From contig NZ_JAYMGI010000002.1 in assembly GCF_035825295.1 (NCBI RefSeq), positions 7,826,001 through 7,890,000 on the forward strand: a DNA stretch of 64,000 nt, in the 5' to 3' direction. Below the pieces are notes generated by a model. It was given only the letters and a program-made list of their open reading frames with translations. It did not search any database and was not told where the DNA came from. This document shows, in pieces, positions 36,771 to 45,246 of the stretch (position 1 is the first letter of the stretch; every line of letters begins with the position of its first letter). The translations under genes and the position numbers were made by a program. The DNA comes from Actinacidiphila sp. DG2A-62 (GTDB lineage Bacteria > Actinomycetota > Actinomycetes > Streptomycetales > Streptomycetaceae).

Positions 36771-39190
36771 TCGCCCTGGGGATCGGCGAAGGTCTGCCGC
36801 ACCCGCCACAGGCCGTGCTCCGGCTGCTCCTCGATCATCAGCAGCTTCGGGCCGCGCGCGTCCGGGCCGGTGCCCAGGTCCTCGTACTCGTCCCAGTACG
36901 CGTCCATGGCGTCGGCCCACGCGTCGGCGTCCCACCCGGAGTCCGCGTCCAGCTCGCCGAGCTGGTCGTACTTCTCCAGCGCGGCCAGCTCCACCCGGCG
37001 GAAGAGGGCGTTGCGGACCAGCACCCGGAAGGCGCGGGCGTTGGCGGTGACCGGCTTGACCTGGTCGGCCCGTTCGGCTGCCTCCTCTGCGGTCTCCTCC
37101 TCGGGGTTGGCCAGCTGCTCCCACTCGTCCAGCAGGCTGGAGTCCACCTGCCGGACCAGTTCGCCGAGCCAGGCCGTCAGGTCCTGGAAGTCCTCCGACT
37201 TCAGGTCGTCCGGCACGGTGTGGTCCAGCGCCTTGTACGCGCTCGCCAGGTAGCGCAGCACGATGCCCTCGGTCCTGGCCAGCTCGTAGTAGGAGACGAA
37301 CTCCGAGAAGGTCATCGCCCGTTCGTACATGTCGCGGACCACGGACTTGGGCGACAGCGGGTGGTCGCCGACCCACGGGTGGCTCTTGCGGTACACGCCG
37401 TACGCGTGCAGCAGCAGTTCCTCCAGCGGCTTGGGGTAGGAGACGTCCTGCAGGCGCTCCATGCGCTCCTCGTACTCCACCCCGTCGGCCTTCATCGCCG
37501 CGACCGCGTCCCCGCGGGCCTTGTTCTGCTGGGCGGCCAGGATCTGCCGGGGGTCGTCGAGGGTGGACTCGACCACCGACACCATGTCCAGCGCGTAGGA
37601 GGGCGACTCCGGGTCCAGCAGGTCGAAGGAGGCCAGCGCGAAGGTGGACAGCGGCTGGTTGAGCGCGAAGTCCTGCTGGAGGTCCACGGTCAGCCGGACG
37701 ATCCGGCCCTCGGCGTCCGGCTCCGGCAACCGCTCGACCACGCCGCCGTCCAGCAGCGAGCGGTAGATCGCGATCGCCCGGCGGATGTGCCGGAGCTGCG
37801 AGCGGCGGTCCTCGTGGTTGTCCTCCAGCAGCCGGCGCATCCCGTCGAAGGCGTTGCCCGGCCGGGCGATGACCGACAGCAGCATCGCGTGGGTGACGCG
37901 GAATCGGGAGGTCAGCGGCTCCGGCTCGGAGGCGATCAGCTTCTCGAAAGTGTTCTCCGACCAGTTGACGAAGCCCTCGGGGGCCTTCTTCCGCACCACC
38001 TTGCGGCGCTTCTTCGGATCGTCGCCGGCCTTCGCGAGCGCCTTCTCGTTCTCGATCACATGGTCGGGCGCCTGGGCCACCACGAACCCGGCGGTGTCGA
38101 AGCCGGCCCGCCCGGCCCGGCCCGCGATCTGGTGGAACTCCCGCGCCCTGAGCACCCGGACCCGCTGGCCGTCGTACTTGGTCAGCGCGGTGAACAGCAC
38201 CGTGCGGATCGGCACGTTGACGCCGACGCCGAGGGTGTCGGTGCCGCAGATCACCTTCAGCAGGCCGGCCTGCGCCAGCTTCTCCACCAGCCGGCGGTAC
38301 TTGGGCAGCATCCCCGCGTGGTGCACGCCGATGCCGTGCCGCACGAACCGCGACAGATTGCGCCCGAAGGCGGTGGTGAAGCGGAAGTTGCCGATCAGCT
38401 CGGCGATGGCGTCCTTCTCGGCGCGCGTGCACATGTTGATGCTCATCAGCGCCTGCGCCCGCTCCACCGCCGCGGCCTGGGTGAAGTGCACGATGTAGAC
38501 GGGGGACTGCCGGGTCTCCAGCAGCTCGGTGAGCGTCTCGGTCAGCGGCGTCGAGCGGTACTCGTAGCTGAGCGGGACCGGCCGGGTCGCCGACCGCACC
38601 ACCGAGGTGGGCCGCCCGGTGCGCCGGGTCAGGTCCTCCTCGAACCGGGAGACGTCGCCGAGCGTGGCCGACATCAGCAGGAACTGCGCCTGCGGCAGTT
38701 CGAGCAGCGGGATCTGCCACGCCCAGCCGCGGTCCGGCTCGGCGTAGAAGTGGAACTCGTCCATGACCACCTGGCCGACGTCCGCGTCCCTGCCGTCGCG
38801 CAGCGCGATCGAGGCGAGCACCTCGGCGGTGCAGCAGATGACCGGCGCGTCCGGGTTGACCGACGCGTCGCCGGTCAGCATGCCGACGTTCTCGGTGCCG
38901 AAGAGCTTGCACAGGTCGAAGAACTTCTCCGAGACCAGCGCCTTGATCGGCGCGGTGTAGAAGGTCACCTCGTCGCGGGCCAGCGCCGCGAAGTGCGCGC
39001 CCGCCGCGACCAGGCTCTTCCCCGACCCCGTCGGGGTGGACAGGATCACGTTCGCCCCCGACACCACCTCGATGAGCGCCTCCTCCTGGGCGGGATAGAG
39101 CGAGATGCCCTCGCCCTCGGCCCACGTCGAGAACGCTTCGAAGAGGGCATCGGGGTCGGCTTCGGAAGGGAGCTGATCGATAAGGGTCAC
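36677..39190 (-). CDS. DEAD/DEAH-box superfamily 2 helicase (DUF3516 type)
   Basis: An 837-residue ATP-dependent RNA/DNA helicase. Walker A is in STPTGSGKSLV near residue 55, motif II is MDEFHF, SATLGD is motif III, and HQIAGRAGRAGFDT is motif VI. The order matches Ski2-like helicases. The C-terminal ~400 residues (ENTFEKLIASEPEPL onward) form the actinobacterial DUF3516 extension. Probably involved in RNA metabolism. GTG 39190 is the only good start, although the GGAGGG before it is unusually close. Its 3' end overlaps the convergent DUF6397-type gene by 94 bases. Confidence 0.93.
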   Translation of the reverse strand: MTLIDQLPSEADPDALFEAFSTWAEGEGISLYPAQEEALIEVVSGANVILSTPTGSGKSLVAAGAHFAALARDEVTFYTAPIKALVSEKFFDLCKLFGTENVGMLTGDASVNPDAPVICCTAEVLASIALRDGRDADVGQVVMDEFHFYAEPDRGWAWQIPLLELPQAQFLLMSATLGDVSRFEEDLTRRTGRPTSVVRSATRPVPLSYEYRSTPLTETLTELLETRQSPVYIVHFTQAAAVERAQALMSINMCTRAEKDAIAELIGNFRFTTAFGRNLSRFVRHGIGVHHAGMLPKYRRLVEKLAQAGLLKVICGTDTLGVGVNVPIRTVLFTALTKYDGQRVRVLRAREFHQIAGRAGRAGFDTAGFVVAQAPDHVIENEKALAKAGDDPKKRRKVVRKKAPEGFVNWSENTFEKLIASEPEPLTSRFRVTHAMLLSVIARPGNAFDGMRRLLEDNHEDRRSQLRHIRRAIAIYRSLLDGGVVERLPEPDAEGRIVRLTVDLQQDFALNQPLSTFALASFDLLDPESPSYALDMVSVVESTLDDPRQILAAQQNKARGDAVAAMKADGVEYEERMERLQDVSYPKPLEELLLHAYGVYRKSHPWVGDHPLSPKSVVRDMYERAMTFSEFVSYYELARTEGIVLRYLASAYKALDHTVPDDLKSEDFQDLTAWLGELVRQVDSSLLDEWEQLANPEEETAEEAAERADQVKPVTANARAFRVLVRNALFRRVELAALEKYDQLGELDADSGWDADAWADAMDAYWDEYEDLGTGPDARGPKLLMIEEQPEHGLWRVRQTFADPQGDHGWGICAEVDLAASDEESRAVIRLTGVGEL

Positions 39191-39324
39191 CCCTCCATCT
39201 TGCCGGTAACGGGCGGCGGAGGCGGCACCGGAGCACGGGAGGGGTGATCATGACCGGTAGGGTGTGCGCTCGACACGGCGTCAACTCCGCCCGCGGGCGG
39301 CGGTACAGGGGGCTGAGCAGCACC

Positions 39325-40119
39325 ATGATGGGACCAGCGCACTCGTTGTCGGGAGCGGCGGCATGGCTGGGGGCCGGGGCGGTCGCCGCGGGCCTCGACC
39401 ACCCGATGCCGTGGCCGACGCTCGTCGTCGGAGCGCTCATCTGCGCGGGCGCGGCGCTGGCCCCCGACCTCGACCACCACGCGGCGACCATCTCCCGGTC
39501 CTTCGGCCCGCTGTCGCGCCTGGCCTGCAAGATCATCGACGCCGTCGCGCACGCCGTCTACAACGCCACCCGGGGCAGGCGCGACCCGCGCCGCAACGGC
39601 GGCCACCGCACCCTCACGCACACCGGGATATGGGCGGTGCTGATCGGGGTCGGCTGCTCGGCCGCCGCGGTCTACGGCGGACGCTGGGCGGTGCTGGCGA
39701 TCCTGTTCGTGCACGCGGTGCTGGCGGTCGAGGGTCTGCTGTGGCGGCAGGCCCGGGTCTCCAGCGACGTCCTGGTCTGGCTGCTCGGCGCGACCAGCGC
39801 CTGGGTGCTCGCCGACGTGCTGGACGACCCGGGCAACGGCAAGGCGTGGCTGTTCACCGACCCGGCCCAGCACTACATGTGGATCGGCATGCCGATCGTG
39901 CTCGGCGCCATCGTGCACTGCGTCGGCGACGCGATCACCGTCTCCGGCTGCCCGATCCTGTGGCCGATACCGATCGGGCGCAAGCGCTGGTACCCGGTGG
40001 GACCGCCGAAGTTCCTGCGGTTCCGGGCCGGCAGCTGGGTCGAGTACAAGGTGCTGACCCCGGCGTTCTTCCTGATCGGCGGGGCGAGCGCGCTGGGCGC
40101 TCTGGGCGTCATCGGCTGA
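39325..40119 (+). CDS. YdjM-like membrane-bound metal-dependent hydrolase
   Basis: A 264-residue polytopic membrane protein of the LexA-controlled YdjM (DUF457) family, annotated as zinc-dependent hydrolases by fold. A histidine- and aspartate-rich set marks it: GPAHSLSGAAAW at the start, APDLDHHAATISR, RRNGGHRTLTHTGIW, and HCVGDAITVSGCPILWP. About five hydrophobic segments surround these. The substrate is unknown. The start ATG 39325 (MMGPAHS) is favoured because GPAHS is the usual N-terminus; an upstream in-frame ATG at 39244 has a less likely sequence. Confidence 0.88.
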   Translation: MMGPAHSLSGAAAWLGAGAVAAGLDHPMPWPTLVVGALICAGAALAPDLDHHAATISRSFGPLSRLACKIIDAVAHAVYNATRGRRDPRRNGGHRTLTHTGIWAVLIGVGCSAAAVYGGRWAVLAILFVHAVLAVEGLLWRQARVSSDVLVWLLGATSAWVLADVLDDPGNGKAWLFTDPAQHYMWIGMPIVLGAIVHCVGDAITVSGCPILWPIPIGRKRWYPVGPPKFLRFRAGSWVEYKVLTPAFFLIGGASALGALGVIG

Positions 40120-40136
40120 CCCGCCGAGCCCGCGGA

Positions 40137-41918
40137 TCAGCCGTGCCAGGACCGCCACAGCGCGGCGTAGGCCCCGTCCGCGGCGACCAGCTGGTGGTGG
40201 CTGCCCAGCTCGCTGATCCGGCCGTCCTCGACCACCGCGATCAGGTCGGCGTCGTGCGCGGTGTGCAGCCGGTGCGCGATCGCCACCACCGTGCGGCCGT
40301 CCAGCACCCGCGACAGCGAGCGCTCCAGGTGTCGCGCGGCCCGCGGGTCCAGCAGCGAGGTCGCCTCGTCCAGCACCAGGGTGTGCGGGTCGGCGAGCAC
40401 CAGCCGGGCCAGCGCGAGCTGCTGCGCCTGGGCGGGGGAGAGCACCGTGCCGCCGGAGCCCACCTCGGTGTCCAGGCCGTCGCCCAGCGCCCGCGCCCAG
40501 TCCTCGGCGTCGACCGCCCGCAGCGCCGTCCACAGCTCGTCGTCGCCGGCGTCCGCCCGGGCCAGCCGCAGGTTGTCGCGGAGCGAGCCCACGAAGACGT
40601 GGTGCTCCTGGTTGACCAGCGCCACGTGCGCGCGGACCCGCTCGGCCGGCATCCGGGCCAGTTCGGCGCCGCCGAGCGTCACCGCGCCGGTGCGCGGCGC
40701 GTAGATCCCGGCGAGCAGGCGGCCCAGTGTGGACTTGCCCGCGCCCGAGGGGCCGACGAGGGCGAGCCGGGTGCCGGGCGCCACGTTCAGCGTCACGTCG
40801 TGCAGCACGTCGGCGCCCGCGCGGTAGCCGAAGCGCACCCGGTCCGCGGCGACCTCGCGGCCGTCGGGGGCCACGGCGTCGTCGCGGTCCTCGGCCTCGA
40901 CCTCGCGCACCCCCACCAGCCGGGCCAGCGACACCTGGGCCACCTGCAGCTCGTCGTACCACCGCAGGATCAGATTGACCGGGTCCACCAGCATCTGGGC
41001 GAACAGCGCGCCGGTGGTCAGCTCGCCGGCCGTCACCCAGCCGTTCAGCGCGAACGAGCCGCCGATCAGCAGCACCGCGGCGAGGATCAGCACATGGGTG
41101 GTGTTGATGACCGGGAAGAGCACGCTGCGCAGCCACATCGTGTAGCGCTCCCAGGCCACCCACTGGCCGATGCGCAGCCGGGACAGCTCCTCGCGGCGAT
41201 CGCCGAGGCGGTGCGCCTCGATGGTGCGGCCGGCGTCCACGGACTCCGCGAGCACCGAGGCCACGGCGGCGTAGCCGGCGGCCTCGGAGCGGTAGGCGCT
41301 CGGCGCGCGCCGGAAGTACCAGCGGCAGCCGACCAGCAGCAGCGGCACCGCGACCAGCGCCGACAGGGCCAGCAGCGGCGAGGTCACGGTCAGCGCGCCC
41401 AGCAGCAGCGTCGCCCACACCACGGCGATCACCAACTGCGGGACGGCCTCACGCATGGCGTTGGACAGCCGGTCGATGTCCGTGGTGATCCGCGACAGCA
41501 GGTCGCCGGTGCCGGCCCGCTCCAGCACGCCCGGCGGCAGCGACACCGACCGCACCAGGAAGTCCTCGCGCAGGTCGGCGAGCATCCGCTCGCCCAGCAC
41601 CGCGCCGCGCATCTGCTGCAGCCGGACGAAGAACGCCTGCACCGCCAGCGCGACCAGGAAGAGGGCGACGACCCGGCCCAGGTGCAGGTCGCGGTGGCCG
41701 GTGGACAGGTCCTCGACCATGCCGCCCAGCAGATAGGGGCCCACCATGGACGCCACCACGGCGACGGTGTTCGAGGTCATCAGCAGGGCGAAGTCGCGGC
41801 GGTGGCGGGCGATCAGCTCGCGCACATAGGCCCGCACGGTCGCCGACGAGCCGACCGGCAGCGTGGTGCCGCGCTGCGGTGCGGCCGGGTCGAACTCGGG
41901 CGGCGGCACGCCGATCAT
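40137..41918 (-). CDS. ABC exporter half B (permease-ATPase)
   Basis: A 593-residue half-transporter: six membrane helices over residues ~40-330, then a nucleotide-binding domain. Walker A is intact (LVGPSGAGKSTLGRL) and Walker B with glutamate is HTLVLDEATSLLD, but the signature motif is degenerate (LSPAQAQQLALA instead of LSGGQ). It overlaps the preceding gene by four bases (ATGA), so it is co-translated with half A. Together they form a heterodimer with one normal ATP site, made from this Walker A and the partner's LSGGQ. The substrate is unknown. Confidence 0.92.
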   Translation of the reverse strand: MIGVPPPEFDPAAPQRGTTLPVGSSATVRAYVRELIARHRRDFALLMTSNTVAVVASMVGPYLLGGMVEDLSTGHRDLHLGRVVALFLVALAVQAFFVRLQQMRGAVLGERMLADLREDFLVRSVSLPPGVLERAGTGDLLSRITTDIDRLSNAMREAVPQLVIAVVWATLLLGALTVTSPLLALSALVAVPLLLVGCRWYFRRAPSAYRSEAAGYAAVASVLAESVDAGRTIEAHRLGDRREELSRLRIGQWVAWERYTMWLRSVLFPVINTTHVLILAAVLLIGGSFALNGWVTAGELTTGALFAQMLVDPVNLILRWYDELQVAQVSLARLVGVREVEAEDRDDAVAPDGREVAADRVRFGYRAGADVLHDVTLNVAPGTRLALVGPSGAGKSTLGRLLAGIYAPRTGAVTLGGAELARMPAERVRAHVALVNQEHHVFVGSLRDNLRLARADAGDDELWTALRAVDAEDWARALGDGLDTEVGSGGTVLSPAQAQQLALARLVLADPHTLVLDEATSLLDPRAARHLERSLSRVLDGRTVVAIAHRLHTAHDADLIAVVEDGRISELGSHHQLVAADGAYAALWRSWHG

Positions 41919-43924
41919 GCGGACTCCTCCATCGTCGGTTCGTTCGCGCCCGCCCGGTCGCCCGGCTCGCCCGGCTCGCCCGGTCCGGCCGGCGCGCGGT
42001 CGTGGGGCACTCGCGCCGCCGCCGGGGCGCCGCCCGCGGACCCCGGCTCCGCGCCGCTCTCCCGGGTGACCACCGCGCGGTACCGGGGCTGGGTGCGCAG
42101 CAGTTCGTGGTGGCTCCCCGCGGCGGCGGCCGTGCCCTCGTCGACGAAGACCACGCGGTCGGCGCGGTCCAGCACCAGCGGGCTGGAGGTCAGCACCACG
42201 GTGGTGCGGCCGGACCTGATCTTGCGCAGGCCGCGGGCGATCCGCGCCTCGGTGTGCGCGTCCACGGCCGAGGTCGGCTCGTCGAGGACCAGCACCTCGG
42301 GGTCGGCGACCAGCGACCTGGCCAGCGCCAGCCGCTGCCGCTGGCCGCCGGACAGCGACCGGCCGCGCTCGGTGACGCGGGCCCGCATCGCGTCCCGGGA
42401 CAGCGCGTCGGCCCCGGTCAGCGACTGCGTCAGCGCCTCCAGCACGTCGCCGCACTGCGCCGCGGCCAGCGCCTCCGGCGCGCCGATCCGGCCGGAGGAC
42501 GGGACGTCCAGCAGGTCGGCGAGCGTTCCGGACAGCAGCACCGGGTCCTTGTCCTGCACCAGGACGGTCGCCCGGGCCACCGCCAGCGGCAGGTCGTCCA
42601 GCGCGAGACCGCCGTAGCGCGCCGACTCCTCGCCCGCGGCGGACGGGCTGTGCCCGCCCAGCCGGTCCGCCAGCCGCCCGGCCGCGTCCGGGTCGCCGCA
42701 GACCACCGCGGTCAGCAGGCCGGCCGGCACCCGAACGCCGGTCGCCGGGTCGTACAGCTCGCCGCCCGGCGCCGGCACACCTCCCGGCGCGCCCGCGTCC
42801 GCGCCCGACCCCGCGCCCGACCCCGCGTCCGCGCCCGCCCCGGAGCCCGCCCCGGCAGCCGCCTCCGCGCCGGCCCCGGGCTCCGCCGCCGTGCCCGCTC
42901 GCGCCGTGCCGTCCCCGGTCGCCGCGGCCCTGCTCAGCCCCAGCACCCGCGCCGCGCGCTTGGCGGACGGGCGGGAGAAGGACCAGGCCATGGCGATCTC
43001 CTGGAAGTTGTTCAGCGGCAGCGTCAGGAAGCCCACCGCGCCGTACACGGTGACCAGCTCGCCCACGCCGATGGTGCCGTCGAGCGCCAGCCTGACGCCG
43101 TACCAGGCGACGCCGACCAGCAGCAGGCCGGGGAGCGCCACCTGCACCGCGGAGATCAGCGCCCACATCCGCTCGGTGTGCACCGCGGCGGTCCGCACCT
43201 CCTGGGAGGCCCTGCGGTAGCGCTCCAGGAACAGCTCCTCGCCGCCGATGCCGCGCAGCACCCGCAGTCCGGCCACGGTGTCGGCGGCCAGCTCGGTGGC
43301 CCGGCCCGCCTTCTCGCGCTGCAGGTCGGCGCGCCGGGTCGCGGTGGGCAGCATCGGCAGCACGCCGAGCGCCAGCACCGGCAGCGCGGCGGCCACCACG
43401 ACGCCCAGCCGCGGCTCGTAGACCAGCAGCGCGACCGCCACCCCGATCGTGGCGATCAGCGCCGAGGTGAAGCGGGCCAGCGCCTCGACGAACCAGCCGA
43501 TCTTCTCCACGTCTCCGGTGCTGACCGCGACCACCTCGCCGGCCGCGACCCGCCGGGTGAGCACCGAGCCGAGCTCGACCGACTTGCGGGCCAGCAGTTG
43601 CTGCACCCGGGCGGCGGTCACGATCCAGTTGGTCACCGCGGTCCTGTGCAGCATGGTGTCGCCCAGCGCGGTCAGCGCGCCGAGCAGCAGCATCAGGCCG
43701 CCGGCCAGCGCGAGCCGGGAGCCCGAGTGGTCCACCACCGCCTGCACGGCGACGCCCACGGCCGCGGGGAAGCCGGCCAGCGCGGCCATGTGGAGGGTGC
43801 CCCAGGCGGCGGACGCGAGCTGCCCGCGCCACTGCCTGACCTCCAGCCAGAGCAGGAAACGGAAACCTGAGCGGACGTCGGGCACGCCGGGGTCGGGGAA
43901 CGGGAGGCTGCGTAGCGAGGGCAT
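41915..43924 (-). CDS. ABC exporter half A (permease-ATPase, degenerate Walker A)
   Basis: A 669-residue half-transporter, first of a translationally coupled pair. Six membrane helices lie in residues ~25-320, followed by an unusual low-complexity Gly/Ala linker (~335-385, GAGSGAGADAGSGAG-like). The nucleotide-binding domain has a canonical signature LSGGQRQRLALARSLV and Walker B VLVLDEPTSAVD. Its Walker A position reads VVCGDPDAAGRLAD, without the lysine needed to hold ATP phosphates. It is divergent from an L,D-transpeptidase-like lipoprotein gene. Confidence 0.9.
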   Translation of the reverse strand: MPSLRSLPFPDPGVPDVRSGFRFLLWLEVRQWRGQLASAAWGTLHMAALAGFPAAVGVAVQAVVDHSGSRLALAGGLMLLLGALTALGDTMLHRTAVTNWIVTAARVQQLLARKSVELGSVLTRRVAAGEVVAVSTGDVEKIGWFVEALARFTSALIATIGVAVALLVYEPRLGVVVAAALPVLALGVLPMLPTATRRADLQREKAGRATELAADTVAGLRVLRGIGGEELFLERYRRASQEVRTAAVHTERMWALISAVQVALPGLLLVGVAWYGVRLALDGTIGVGELVTVYGAVGFLTLPLNNFQEIAMAWSFSRPSAKRAARVLGLSRAAATGDGTARAGTAAEPGAGAEAAAGAGSGAGADAGSGAGSGADAGAPGGVPAPGGELYDPATGVRVPAGLLTAVVCGDPDAAGRLADRLGGHSPSAAGEESARYGGLALDDLPLAVARATVLVQDKDPVLLSGTLADLLDVPSSGRIGAPEALAAAQCGDVLEALTQSLTGADALSRDAMRARVTERGRSLSGGQRQRLALARSLVADPEVLVLDEPTSAVDAHTEARIARGLRKIRSGRTTVVLTSSPLVLDRADRVVFVDEGTAAAAGSHHELLRTQPRYRAVVTRESGAEPGSAGGAPAAARVPHDRAPAGPGEPGEPGDRAGANEPTMEESA

Positions 43925-44054
43925 GATGTCCTGGATCGGAGGTATCGGGAGAAACCAGGCCGGGAGCGGTCAGGAGCCGTGCAAGGCTCGCGTCGCCGCC
44001 GACGCCGGGTCAACAGGTTTTCCGCGTGCCGCGCGGAACCGGCCACCGGTCGCG

Positions 44055-44068
44055 GTACGTTCACGTAC
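44055..44068. promoter_or_regulatory. GTACGT-TC-ACGTAC palindrome
   Basis: A perfect six-plus-six palindrome 24 bases before the lipoprotein start, in the divergent spacer shared with the ABC exporter operon. A good operator candidate for either or both genes. Confidence 0.5.
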
Positions 44069-44091
44069 AGGTGATCGAGAACGAGGTTACG

Positions 44092-44907
44092 ATGCGACGG
44101 CGAACCGGCAGGACGCGAGGCACGGCCACCCCGAGGGCGGCGGCGACGAGAGCCGTGTCCGCGGCGGCGGCCCTGGCCGTGGCGGGGGCGCTGCTGCTGA
44201 CCGCCTGCGGCGGCGGCTCGGACACCGGCTCGCACGGCGGCTCCCGCAAGGACTCCTCCGCGGCCGGCAAGGGGGCGGACCCGGCGGGCCGCTCCGGGGG
44301 ACACGCGGCCGCCCCGGTCGCCACCCGCACGCTCCCCGGCGTCGGCGCGAGGCTGTCCGCCCAGGTCCCGGCCGGCGCCCGGCAGGCGATCGTCGTCTAC
44401 GGCGCGAGCCCCACCACCTCCAAGTCCAGCGTCGCCTTCTTCACCCGCGCGGCGGACGGATGGCACCGCGGTCCCAGCTGGCCGTCGCACAACGCGATCC
44501 ACGGCTGGACCGTCGACCACCACGAGGGCGACCTGAAGTCACCCGTCGGCGTCTTCACCCTGCACGACGCGGGCGGCCTGCTCGCCGACCCGGGGTCGAA
44601 GCTGCCCTACACCCGTTCGACGGCCTTCACCCCGTCCCCGTCGTGGCCGGCCAGCTACCAGCACGACTTCGACTACGTGATCGCCATCGACTACAACCGG
44701 GTGGTCGGCACCTCGCCGAGCGACCCGACCCGCCCCCAGGGCGAGTCCAAGGGCGGCAGCATCTGGATCCACCTCGACCACGGCGTCGGCACCTCCGCCT
44801 GCGTCACCGTCTCCAAGGACGCGATGCGCTACCTGCTGCGCACGGTCGACCCGGCCGCCCACCCCGTCATCGTCATGGGCGACACCGCGCACCTCGCCGC
44901 GAGCTGA
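44092..44907 (+). CDS. L,D-transpeptidase-like lipoprotein
   Basis: A 271-residue exported protein. The signal ends in a lipobox (LLLTACGGG), so it is membrane-anchored on the outside, followed by a Ser/Gly linker. The C-terminal domain is YkuD-like: SPVGVFTLHDAGG matches the family's substrate strand, and IWIHLDHGVGTSACVTVS places a histidine and the catalytic cysteine. The usual SxGC is here TSAC. Such enzymes make 3-3 peptidoglycan cross-links or trim the wall. GAGG lies six bases before ATG 44092. Confidence 0.8.
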   Translation: MRRRTGRTRGTATPRAAATRAVSAAAALAVAGALLLTACGGGSDTGSHGGSRKDSSAAGKGADPAGRSGGHAAAPVATRTLPGVGARLSAQVPAGARQAIVVYGASPTTSKSSVAFFTRAADGWHRGPSWPSHNAIHGWTVDHHEGDLKSPVGVFTLHDAGGLLADPGSKLPYTRSTAFTPSPSWPASYQHDFDYVIAIDYNRVVGTSPSDPTRPQGESKGGSIWIHLDHGVGTSACVTVSKDAMRYLLRTVDPAAHPVIVMGDTAHLAAS

Positions 44908-45035
44908 GCCCCGGACCCCAACCCGAGCCCCGGACCCGGACCCGACCCCGGCCCCCAACCCGAGCCCCGAGCCCGAGCCCGGACCCGGACCCGGACCCGA
45001 GCCCGGACCCGACCCCGACCTCGGACCCGAACCCG
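44908..45035. repeat. Hexamer tandem array (CCCGGA/CCCGAG)
   Basis: About 128 bases of nearly perfect six-base periodicity directly after the lipoprotein stop. The remaining non-coding stretch to the amylase start (45036-45246) holds TTGACG (45111-45116) and the GCAAG/GCAAC words (45080-45092) reminiscent of Streptomyces amylase control regions, but I cannot define a promoter or MalR operator with confidence. Confidence 0.65.
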
Positions 45036-45246
45036 GCCGCCCCGCTTGCGGGACCGCCGCGCGCGGAAACACCTTTCAGCAAGACGGCGCAACTTCTTCC
45101 GTCCACCGTATTGACGTGTCCGCATCGACGGCGGGAAGCTCCTGCGCGGAGCCCGCGGGACCCGGGCTCCCCTCCCCCCTCCGGCGGCCAGGCGCGTGGC
45201 TGCCTTCGCTGGGCACCCCCATGCCCTCTCACCGAAGGAGCCGCCC

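Noticed and set aside
44908..45035. CRISPR-like or regulatory array
   Set aside because: Six-base periodicity with no spacers; simple sequence slippage.
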